Shown here piece by piece: positions 57,141 to 64,000 of a stretch of DNA of 64,000 nucleotides (its first letter is position 1; each line of letters opens with the position of its first letter). Origin of the DNA: CAZAPG01 sp964486935 (GTDB lineage Bacteria > Chloroflexota > Anaerolineae > 4572-78 > J111); the NCBI GenBank assembly GCA_964486935.1, contig CAZAPG010000033.1:1-64000 (forward strand), written 5' to 3'. Below the pieces are notes generated by a model. That model made no database searches and had not been told where the DNA came from. It was given only the letters and a program-made list of their open reading frames with translations. Both the position numbers and the translations under genes were made by a program.

Positions 57141-57168
57141 ATAAGGTATCATATCGACATATTTATAA
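57124..57168 (+). promoter_or_regulatory. arsR promoter with ArsR-type operator
   Basis: TTGACA 57124-57129, a 17-base spacer, TATCAT 57147-57152. The operator ATATCGACATATTTATAA (57151-57168) overlaps the -10 box and start site. It shares 15 of 18 bases with the site before arsM (57545-57562), so ArsR probably represses both until trivalent arsenic binds. Confidence 0.75.
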
Positions 57169-57202
57169 TTGTCTATATAATTAACACCGAGACAATTCTG
57201 CA

Positions 57203-57523
57203 ATGACTAATTTTGACATGATTGCCTTTTGTAAAGCTCTGGGGGATGAGACCCGCCAGCGTATTTTAGAAATATTGCAAACCCAGGGCGAGCAATGCGT
57301 CAGTGACCTGGTAGAGATGTTCAACGTGTCGCAGCCAACCATCTCCCATCATCTCAATTTTCTCAAGCAAGCCAACCTGGTAACCAGCCACCGCGAAGGC
57401 AAGCAAATTTACTACCGGGCCAACCAGGATAACATCACCGAGTGCTGCGGCATGTTGTTTACCAAGTTTGTCCCCACCGATATCAATCTGGCCGAGTTTG
57501 TAATGGCAGAAAAAGAGTCCTGA
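57203..57523 (+). CDS. arsR: ArsR-family repressor
   Basis: 106 residues, winged helix (SVSQPTISHHLNFLKQANLV equivalent: VSQPTISHHLNFLKQ), ELV-type effector helices. Metal-sensing Cys are likely C42 in GEQCVSDL and the pair in NITECCGML. Adjacent arsM and matching operators support arsenite sensing. Rightward unit with arsM. Confidence 0.85.
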   Translation: MTNFDMIAFCKALGDETRQRILEILQTQGEQCVSDLVEMFNVSQPTISHHLNFLKQANLVTSHREGKQIYYRANQDNITECCGMLFTKFVPTDINLAEFVMAEKES

Positions 57524-57544
57524 TAACTCTTTTTTTGCCTGAAT

Positions 57545-57562
57545 ATATAGATATATTTATAT
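57545..57562 (+). promoter_or_regulatory. Second ArsR-type operator, upstream of arsM
   Basis: ATATAGATATATTTATAT, 25 bases before the arsM ATG; conserved ATAT-GA-ATATTTATA core shared with the arsR operator. Confidence 0.6.
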
Positions 57563-57586
57563 ACGTATTTTCGAGAGGAGATTTTT

Positions 57587-58546
57587 ATGACTACCAGCAC
57601 CAAAGATATGAAAGAGCAGGTCAAAGAGCGTTACGGCGCTATTGCCAAAAATTTTCAGAACATCGCTGAAAATTCTATAGAAGAGCTGGCCGCCGGCGAC
57701 TCGTTGGCAAGCGCAAGCTGTTGCGGCCCCACATGTTGCAACCCCATCGAGACAACCGCCACCGATGGCCGGCTATATCAGGTAGCCGATGGCGTGAGTT
57801 GCAGCCCCACCGGCTCGGCCAACGATGCCACCCTGGCTCAAGCCCTCTACGGCGCCGGTACCCTGGCCGATTTGCCCGAAACCGTCACCGGCATCTCGCT
57901 GGGCTGTGGCGACCCGATTACCCTGGCTAATCTCAAACCCGGCGAAACCGTCCTCGACCTCGGCTCCGGCGGGGGGATTGATTGTTTTCTGGCCGCCAAA
58001 GCGGTTGGGCCTGCGGGCCGGGTTATCGGTGTGGATATGACCGACAGCATGTTGCAACTGGCTAACAAAAACAAGGCCAAATTGGGCGTCAACAATGTTG
58101 AATTTCGCAAAGGCGAAATTGAAAACCTGCCGGTGGATGACAACAGCGTTGACGTGATAATCTCAAACTGCGTTATCAACCTCTCGCCCGATAAAGACGC
58201 GGTTTTCAAAGAGGCCTTTCGGGTGCTCAAACCGGGCGCGCGCTTTACCGTGTCGGATATGGTCACTGAGGGCGAGTTCCCCGAACAGTTGCGAAACAAT
58301 GTCAATGCCTGGGCCGGCTGTATCAGCGGCGCGCTGGACCAGGCAGACTATTTGCAAAAATTACGCAAGGCCGGCTTTGTTGACGTGCATGTTGAGTCGC
58401 GCAAATCATACGGACTGGAAAACCTTGATGAACTGGACGCCGACAGCCGCGATGCCCTGAGCAAAGGCGTCGATTGGGCAAGCGTGCCCCAAAACGCGCG
58501 GCTGTACAGCGCCCGGATTGTGGCCCGCAAGCCGGAAAGAGCGTAG
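57587..58546 (+). CDS. arsM: Arsenite S-adenosylmethionine methyltransferase
   Basis: 319 residues, AGAGGAG upstream. SAM motif LDLGSGGGIDCF, IGVDMTDSML and the As-binding Cys C72 (GVSCSPTG), C195 (ISNCVINLSP) and C245 (WAGCISGAL) match ArsM. An N-terminal CC..CC cluster (C45, C46, C50, C51) is extra. Methylates As(III) to volatile or less bound forms. Directly behind arsR. Confidence 0.9.
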   Translation: MTTSTKDMKEQVKERYGAIAKNFQNIAENSIEELAAGDSLASASCCGPTCCNPIETTATDGRLYQVADGVSCSPTGSANDATLAQALYGAGTLADLPETVTGISLGCGDPITLANLKPGETVLDLGSGGGIDCFLAAKAVGPAGRVIGVDMTDSMLQLANKNKAKLGVNNVEFRKGEIENLPVDDNSVDVIISNCVINLSPDKDAVFKEAFRVLKPGARFTVSDMVTEGEFPEQLRNNVNAWAGCISGALDQADYLQKLRKAGFVDVHVESRKSYGLENLDELDADSRDALSKGVDWASVPQNARLYSARIVARKPERA

Positions 58547-58589
58547 CGGATAACCTGCCTGCCGCATCGAATAACGGACGAAAGACCGG

Positions 58590-58630
58590 GGACGAAAGAC
58601 CAAATTAGCTTTCGTCCTTTGTCTTTTGTC
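58590..58630 (+). terminator. Terminator behind arsM
   Basis: GGACGAAAG (58590-58598) pairs with CTTTCGTCC (58609-58617), then TTTGTCTTTTG. The same GGACGAAAG word occurs once more just upstream (58575), a short local repeat. Confidence 0.6.
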
Positions 58631-58694
58631 CTTCGCTCTGTAAAATGTTCCAATTCTCCCCCATATCTTGTTCGACAGATAACCCCCGCTCAAG

Positions 58695-58700
58695 TATAAT
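58695..58700 (+). promoter_or_regulatory. -10 box of a probable leaderless transcript
   Basis: TATAAT 8 bases before the methyltransferase ATG (58709) with no ribosome binding site, so the mRNA should start at or next to the start codon. Confidence 0.5.
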
Positions 58701-58708
58701 CTCTCCCT

Positions 58709-59509
58709 ATGAGCGATGACACCTCAAACGCGGCCTGGCTGGAAGAGGAAACCGCCCGGCGCTACCACATTTTTACCCAAAAAACTACGATGTACCAGGA
58801 GTTGAGCCGGGCGCTGGTTGACCTGGCTAACATTCAGCCGGGTATGCGCGTGCTGGATATTGGCTGCGGCACCGGCGTGTCTACCCAAAGGGCGCTCCAA
58901 AAATTGAGTGGCCGCGGCCATATTTATGGGCTGGACATCTCCGGGCCAATGCTGACGATTGCCCGCGAGCAAATTGTATCCGAGCAGGTCACTTTCTGGC
59001 AGGCCGATGCCGCCGAAGTGGTTGACCTGCTTATGGACGACCCGCCGGTAGAGCGGATTATCTGCAATTCGGTCTTTTGGCAGATGCGCCACAAATCGGC
59101 GGTGCTGCTGGCGCTGCGGCAGGTGCTGGCATCAGATGGGCTGTTCGCGTTCAATGTGCCGGAGCCATATTTTATTTTTAAGGATATCCCGCGCAGCCCC
59201 AAAGTGAGCCTGTTGTTCAAACAACTGGCCGCCGAACGGTACGGCGTGGGCCAGCAGGATATGCGCACCATGCGCGTCTTTTTGCAAAATCACGGCTTTG
59301 AACTGCTCGCCGCCAAAGAGTTTGAGCGCGTCCGCTCCGCCGAAGAGAGCTATCTTTTTTTCAAACTACCCGTTGCCACCTCGTGGATGGAGCCGCCCCT
59401 TGATTACGCCACCCGCATGGCCCTGCTGGAAGAGGCTCGCCAACTGGCCCAACCTGACCAGCCGGTGAAGCAAAGGTGGATGTATTTTGTAACGCGGCCC
59501 ACTTTATGA
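58709..59509 (+). CDS. Class I SAM-dependent methyltransferase
   Basis: 266 residues. MRVLDIGCGTGVSTQRAL, GLDISGPMLTIARE, IICNSVFWQM and LRQVLASDGLFAFNVPE are motifs I to post-III of UbiE-like methyltransferases. A TATAAT box only 8 bases upstream suggests a leaderless message. Substrate unknown. 12 bases before polX, which may share the transcript. Confidence 0.75.
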   Translation: MSDDTSNAAWLEEETARRYHIFTQKTTMYQELSRALVDLANIQPGMRVLDIGCGTGVSTQRALQKLSGRGHIYGLDISGPMLTIAREQIVSEQVTFWQADAAEVVDLLMDDPPVERIICNSVFWQMRHKSAVLLALRQVLASDGLFAFNVPEPYFIFKDIPRSPKVSLLFKQLAAERYGVGQQDMRTMRVFLQNHGFELLAAKEFERVRSAEESYLFFKLPVATSWMEPPLDYATRMALLEEARQLAQPDQPVKQRWMYFVTRPTL

Positions 59510-59521
59510 TAGGAGACATGA

Positions 59522-61249
59522 ATGGCAAGATTGACCAACCAGGAAGTCGCCAAACTTTTTAACAACATCGCCGGATTGCTGGAGATAAAAGGCGAAAACC
59601 GCTTTAAGGTGCTGGCCTATCGCAAGGCCGCCGATAACATCAACCACCTGGGCCAGGATTTGTACGGCCTGTGGGAGTCGGGCCAGAACCTGAAGGATAT
59701 CGAAGGGATCGGCCAGGCCATTGCCGATAAAATTGACGAACTATTCAGCACCGGTAAACTGGGTTTTTGGGAAAAACTGATTACCCGGATACCCGAAAGC
59801 CTGACCGAAGTGCTGGACATCCCCGATGTTGGCCCCAAGCTGGCTAAACTCATGTGGGAGGAGTTGGGGCTGATTACCGTGGCCCAGGTCAAAGAGGCCG
59901 CCCAGCAGGGGCGTCTGCGCCACCTGTCTCGCATGGGCGAAAAGAGCGAGGCCCGCATTTTAGCCAGTATTCAGGCGCTGGAGCGCCGCCAAACCGACCG
60001 CGTCCATTTGGGCGTGGCCTGGCCGCTGGCTATGCGGGTGCTGGCCGCGCTAAAGGCGCTGCCGGAGGCGCAAAAAGTTGAGGCCGCCGGCAGCCTGCGC
60101 CGCATGCGAGAAACCATTGGCGACCTGGATTTTCTGGCCGCCACCGATAACCCCGCGCCGGTTATGGCAGCCTTTAAATCCCTGCCCGATGTGGCCGAAG
60201 TGATTGCCGCCGGCGAAACTAAAACCTCGGTGCGCTTTGCCAACGGCTTGCAGGCCGACCTGCGCTGCCTGGAGCCGCAACGCTGGGGCACGGCCCTGCA
60301 ATATTTTACCGGCAGCAAAAATCACAACGTAAAAATCAGGGAGCTGGCCCAGAAAAAAGGCTTCAGCCTCAATGAGTATGCCCTCACCCGCGAAAGCGAT
60401 GGCCAAAAGCTGCTTTTTGAGGAGGAAGCCGCGCTCTATGAATTTTTGGGGTTGCGCTACATTCCGCCCTATCTGCGTGAGGATTGGGGCGAGATTGAAG
60501 CCGCGCTCAAGGGAAATTTGCCGGCTGGCCTGTCTGCCAATGACATCAAGGGCGAGGTTCATTGCCACTCCACCTGGAGCGACGGTCACAACACTATCGA
60601 AGAGATGGCCCAGGCGGCGCTGGCTCGCGGCTACAGCTACCTGGCCATTACCGACCACTCTCAAAGCCTGGGCGTGGCCAATGGCCTGACCCCGGAACGG
60701 CTGCGCCGGCAGCGGCAAGAGATTGAGCAGGCGCAGGCCCGCGTGCCGGGCATCCGGCTGTGGCAGGGCGTCGAAATGGAAGTAAAGGCCGATGGCTCGC
60801 TGGACTACCCCGACGAGGTGCTGGCCGAGCTTGATTTTGTGGTGGCCTCGGTGCATACCGGGCTGCGGCAAGAGCGCGACACGCTGACCCGGCGGGCGCT
60901 GGCCGCCATCAACAACCCCTATGTGAAGCTGCTGGGCCACCCCAGCGGTCGCCTGTTAACCAAACGGGAGGGCGGCGATTTTGATATGGAGGCAATTATG
61001 AAGGCCGCCGCCGAAACCGGAACCATGCTGGAAATCAACGCCTCGCCGGAGCGGCTGGATTTAAGCGACGCCCACATTCACCGGGCCATTGAGTTGGGCG
61101 TCAAGCTGGTTATCAATTGCGACGCCCATAGCGTTGATGATTTTGACAACCTTCATTTTGGCGTGGCTACGGCCTGCCGGGGTTGGGCGTCTGCTGAAAA
61201 TATTGCCAACACCCTGCCGCCGGATGAGTTTGTTGCTCTGCTCAAGTAG
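59522..61249 (+). CDS. polX: Bacterial DNA polymerase X with PHP domain
   Basis: 575 residues, full length. N-terminal pol-beta-like helix-hairpin-helix part (LEIKGENRFKVLAYRKAADN, DIEGIGQAIADKI, DIPDVGPKLAKLM), palm with AAGSLRRMRETIGDLDFL (GS and DxD metal site), and the C-terminal PHP domain (GEVHCHSTWSDGHNTIEE, AITDHSQSLGVANGL, VNCDAHSV-like end NCDAHSVDDF) giving 3'-5' exonuclease activity. Base-excision or repair polymerase. Confidence 0.92.
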   Translation: MARLTNQEVAKLFNNIAGLLEIKGENRFKVLAYRKAADNINHLGQDLYGLWESGQNLKDIEGIGQAIADKIDELFSTGKLGFWEKLITRIPESLTEVLDIPDVGPKLAKLMWEELGLITVAQVKEAAQQGRLRHLSRMGEKSEARILASIQALERRQTDRVHLGVAWPLAMRVLAALKALPEAQKVEAAGSLRRMRETIGDLDFLAATDNPAPVMAAFKSLPDVAEVIAAGETKTSVRFANGLQADLRCLEPQRWGTALQYFTGSKNHNVKIRELAQKKGFSLNEYALTRESDGQKLLFEEEAALYEFLGLRYIPPYLREDWGEIEAALKGNLPAGLSANDIKGEVHCHSTWSDGHNTIEEMAQAALARGYSYLAITDHSQSLGVANGLTPERLRRQRQEIEQAQARVPGIRLWQGVEMEVKADGSLDYPDEVLAELDFVVASVHTGLRQERDTLTRRALAAINNPYVKLLGHPSGRLLTKREGGDFDMEAIMKAAAETGTMLEINASPERLDLSDAHIHRAIELGVKLVINCDAHSVDDFDNLHFGVATACRGWASAENIANTLPPDEFVALLK

Positions 61250-61276
61250 CCTGAACTCCCAGTTTTCAAAATAAAA

Positions 61277-62704
61277 ATGTTTCAACGCGCCAAATGCAAA
61301 CTCGGGTTCGCCTCTGGTGGGTGGGGCGGCGAGCGCCACCGGTTGTTTACGCTGGTGGTGTTTGTTATTTTAGCCTCGCTGGATAACGCTGCCAGAGGCG
61401 TTTTTCCGCCGCTGTATGCGGTCATGGCCCGCGATTTGGGCGTAGATGAGTCAAGCCTGGGTTTTGTTTCGGCGGTGACAATTTTGGCGGTGGCCGTAAC
61501 CGGGGTGTTGTGGGGCTACTGGGGCGACCGCAGCAGCCGCAAACGTTTGCTGTTTTACGGCACGCTCATTTGGAGCGCGGCCATGTTTTTAACCGGCCTG
61601 GCCCAAACTTACGCCCAGCTTTTTATTTTTCAATTGATAACGGCGGTGGGCATTGGCTGTATTGCCTCGGTGGGCTTTAGCGTGGTGAGCGATTTTATTC
61701 CACCGGGCCGGCGGGGGTTGGCCATGAGTTTTTGGGGTCTCTCGCAGGGGGGCGGCGGGGGGGTCGGCGCGATGCTGGGCGGGTTGCTGGGGGCGCACAA
61801 CTGGCCGCTGCCCTTTTTTGCGGTGGCCATCGCCGGCTTTGTCTTTGCCCTGCTCTATTTGTTGACTTTTGAGCCGGAGCGCGGTCGCGCCGAACCGGAA
61901 CTGGCGGCGATGTTTGAGGCAGGGAAACAGTATGCGCATCGCATTAAACTTGCGGATATTGCTTACATCCTTACCAAGCCGTCCAATATCTGGATTATGC
62001 TCCAGGCATTTTTTGCCACGGTAGTTTATGGTTCGCTGGTATGGATGCCCCGGCTGTTTATTGCCCGCGTTGAGGCCGCCGGCTACTCGCTGGAAACGGC
62101 CACCATTGCCGGAAATCTCTATTCGCTGTTGTTTCAAACCGGGTTTTATTTTGCGATTGTGGCCGGGCATTTGGGCGACCGCTGGCAGCGGCGCTCACCG
62201 GGGGGGCGGGCGCGCCTGTCGGGCGCGGCTATTCTGGCCTCTGTTCCTTTTCAAATAGCCGTATTTTTTGTGCCGCTGCTCAATTTGAACCTGCCGGCGG
62301 CGGGCAGCGTGATGCAAGTGACCCTGGCTACGCTGGTCAGTATTATGACTAACCCGTGGGTGGCGGGGGCGTTTGGGCTGGCTTTGGCGGCGGTCGCTTT
62401 TTCATCGGCTGATATCCCTAACCGTCGTGCGCTCATTACCGATGTGAATTTGCCGGAGCATCGCGGCACGGTGATTGGTTTGATTTCGGTGGCGGTAGGG
62501 GTGGGGCTGGCAGTGGGCAACGCGCTGGCGGGCATCGGCTTTGAGTATCTGGCCGGCCGGTTTGCGCCGCCGCTCAATTATGCGCTGGGGTTGGCTTTAT
62601 TTCAACTGGTGTTTATTCCGGCGGGGTGGTGCTACTACCGGCTGTCGAAAACAGCCGCAGGCGATATTGCAGAGGTTAAACAACTGCTGGCAAAACGGGC
62701 TTAA
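61277..62704 (+). CDS. MFS transporter
   Basis: 475 residues, about 12 helices. Motif A between helices 2 and 3 (GYWGDRSSRKRLLFYG) and its second-half relative GHLGDRWQRRSPGG place it in the major facilitator superfamily, sugar/organic-acid-like branch. Substrate cannot be read. 27 bases after polX, convergent with the response regulator. Confidence 0.8.
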   Translation: MFQRAKCKLGFASGGWGGERHRLFTLVVFVILASLDNAARGVFPPLYAVMARDLGVDESSLGFVSAVTILAVAVTGVLWGYWGDRSSRKRLLFYGTLIWSAAMFLTGLAQTYAQLFIFQLITAVGIGCIASVGFSVVSDFIPPGRRGLAMSFWGLSQGGGGGVGAMLGGLLGAHNWPLPFFAVAIAGFVFALLYLLTFEPERGRAEPELAAMFEAGKQYAHRIKLADIAYILTKPSNIWIMLQAFFATVVYGSLVWMPRLFIARVEAAGYSLETATIAGNLYSLLFQTGFYFAIVAGHLGDRWQRRSPGGRARLSGAAILASVPFQIAVFFVPLLNLNLPAAGSVMQVTLATLVSIMTNPWVAGAFGLALAAVAFSSADIPNRRALITDVNLPEHRGTVIGLISVAVGVGLAVGNALAGIGFEYLAGRFAPPLNYALGLALFQLVFIPAGWCYYRLSKTAAGDIAEVKQLLAKRA

Positions 62705-62716
62705 GCTTAGCTGATT

Positions 62717-63094
62717 TTAACTTTTTACCCTTGACTCATCTGCCGCCAGTTTTTTGATGTGGGCAACCAGTTCATCCAGGCGGGCCGGTTTAACCAGATA
62801 ATCGTTGGCGCCCTCTTCCATCGCCCGGTGAACCTGGTCGGAGTTGACCACCGCCGATAGAATTAAAATTGGCACCTGGCTAAACGAGCGAATCTCGCGG
62901 CAAACTTGCCAGCCGTCAACATTGGGCATCATCAAATCAAGAACAATTACATCGGGGTTTAGCTGTTGAGTAACGCTAATACCCTCCAGGCCAGAATTGA
63001 CTGTAGTGACTTCAAAACCTTCTGGTGGCAGAACCAGTTCCAACATATCGGTGATACTGGGGTTATCATCAATAATTAATAGTTTGGTTGCCAT
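62717..63094 (-). CDS. Stand-alone response regulator receiver
   Basis: 125 residues from the ATG at 63094. Phospho-acceptor in VIVLDLMMPNVDGW, acidic pair IDDNPS, conserved Thr/Ser in LILSAV and Lys in DYLVKPARLDEL. Single-domain, CheY/SpoF-like: a phosphorelay or signalling input without an output domain. Confidence 0.88.
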   Translation of the reverse strand: MATKLLIIDDNPSITDMLELVLPPEGFEVTTVNSGLEGISVTQQLNPDVIVLDLMMPNVDGWQVCREIRSFSQVPILILSAVVNSDQVHRAMEEGANDYLVKPARLDELVAHIKKLAADESRVKS

Positions 63095-63416
63095 AGCGCC
63101 CACATCTGTAAATTTCAATATATCGTCGTCAGAAGAATTTTAAAGATTAATAGCCGGCTCTGGCTAACATCAGCGGGTAATGAGTTGTTAAATGGCAACT
63201 GGTTCTTTTGTGAGTTTGGTTTGAGGTTAGGGATGAGCAGAGGTAAATACGTCACTGGTGATGCGTTCCCTTTGAGGTCCGACTAATCCTTCTCTCCTTT
63301 TTGATGTTCCCATTATACACTGAAACTATTTTAACTAACATTACAATATTGTTACAAATCTTGATAATTGACCGGGCCAACTTTTTTATAAAACGCTCTT
63401 GCACTATAATCTGTTT
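63095..63416. other. Divergent intergenic region
   Basis: 322 bases. Leftward TATAAT at 63317-63312 probably serves the response regulator (leader about 210 bases). Rightward TATAAT at 63405-63410 lies 6 bases before the methylase ATG, so that message is probably leaderless. Nothing else seen. Confidence 0.45.
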
Positions 63417-64000
63417 ATGATGAGCCAATCTCCCAAGCAAAAACCCTGGAGCGATATTGACCTCAACCGTTGGCGAGAATATGAAGAGGTGTTCACCGAC
63501 AGCCTGTGGGATTTTCCCAATCGGGCCAGCGGCGATGGACACCAGCTTGATTACCACGGCAACTATATTCCGCAAATTGCCACCCAAATTTTTACCCGTT
63601 ACAGCAAACGCAACGAGATTGTGCTGGATCTGTTTTTAGGCTCCGGCACCACCGCCATCGAAGCCGTACGCATGGAGCGCCGCTGCATTGGAGTTGAACT
63701 CAAGCCCGATTTGGTGGCCTACGCCCGCAGCAAAATTGAGGCAGACTTGCTCGACTCCCGTATTTGCCTGCTTCAGGGCAACAGCGCCCACCCGGAGATT
63801 GTGGCTAAAATCTCCAACGCGCTTCAGCGCATGCAATCAAAATTTGCGCACCTGCTCATGCTGCATCCGCCCTACGCCGATATCATCAAATTTTCTGACC
63901 ACCCCGAAGACCTCTCCAACGCCCCCACCACTCAGGCATTTTTAAACGAATTTGAAACCGTGGCCCGGCACGGTTTTGAGCTGTTAGCGCCTGGCCGTTT
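63417..64000 (+). CDS. DNA methylase (N-4/N-6 type), N-terminal part, runs off window
   Basis: 194 residues visible. IVLDLFLGSGTTAIEAVRM is the SAM motif, RCIGVELKPDLVAYARSK follows, and HPPYADIIKFSD is the catalytic (D/N/S/H)PP(Y/W) box, with SAM motif before the catalytic box. Leaderless start (TATAAT 6 bases upstream). Target and any partner endonuclease lie beyond the window. Confidence 0.8.
   Translation, partial: MMSQSPKQKPWSDIDLNRWREYEEVFTDSLWDFPNRASGDGHQLDYHGNYIPQIATQIFTRYSKRNEIVLDLFLGSGTTAIEAVRMERRCIGVELKPDLVAYARSKIEADLLDSRICLLQGNSAHPEIVAKISNALQRMQSKFAHLLMLHPPYADIIKFSDHPEDLSNAPTTQAFLNEFETVARHGFELLAPGR

Overview
The window looks like a chromosomal contig of a Chloroflexota-type bacterium (Anaerolineae-like; inferred from gene content and style, not from a marker-gene comparison). 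Supporting signs are the fused NuoB-C-D complex I subunit, many secreted Thr-Pro-rich or repeat proteins, T-box control of an aminoacyl-tRNA synthetase operon, SufR/ArsR-type regulators and several promoters placed so close to the ATG that the transcripts should be leaderless. A selC gene (tRNA-Sec) implies that the host makes selenoproteins.

Layout. (1) 1-5760, minus strand: a probable operon running from a consensus promoter and a T-box leader (specifier most likely ATC, Ile) through alaX, an unknown gene, an internally deleted HEPN gene, an MNT nucleotidyltransferase and a PD-(D/E)XK protein into ileS, which runs off the window. (2) 5842-5937: selC. (3) About 5934-30196: a 24-kb integrated element in the 3' end of selC. 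It carries a large serine recombinase, a run of six tiny single-helix membrane proteins, a secreted and C-terminally anchored tail-collar protein, a divergent control region built on a perfect 25-bp-arm palindrome, and a long rightward operon. That operon encodes small nucleases, a minimal Prim-Pol, an FtsK/HerA-type ATPase, membrane proteins, a zinc-ribbon/DnaA-N protein, two glycosyltransferases, a DndC-like protein and methylases. A repeat-rich non-coding region and a leftward operon of large Thr-Pro-stalk surface proteins follow. No terminase, portal, capsid or type IV secretion gene is visible. The small-coat-like cluster plus FtsK-type ATPase suggests an inovirus-like (filamentous) provirus or a new conjugation-like element. 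This is the best candidate for an undescribed system.

(4) 30257-40944: lpdA, a small unknown gene, a NarL-family-type histidine kinase, a lipoprotein with five PPC-like repeats, a secreted beta-repeat protein, a histidine phosphatase, a VapBC pair and leuS with a candidate attenuator. (5) 41346-46894: SufR-like regulator, moaA, a DnaJ-vWA fusion, two tRNA-Ala genes, ilvE and a frameshifted CdsA/dolichol-kinase-like gene. (6) 47045-52253: radical SAM enzyme, three related membrane proteins and a large secreted protein. (7) 52299-57099: an orphan small RNA candidate, then the complex I genes nuoBCD (fused) and nuoI (with tandem helix-hairpin-helix domains) and a CxxC membrane protein. (8) 57111-64000: arsR-arsM with matching operators, a methyltransferase, polX, an MFS transporter, a response regulator and a partial DNA methylase.

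Functional links: the arsenic genes form a self-regulated methylation unit. The element combines integration, replication initiation (Prim-Pol, DnaA-N), anti-restriction (C5, MT-A70 and Dam-type methylases), surface glycan modification and envelope structural genes. All functions come from reading motifs by eye; no database search was possible.
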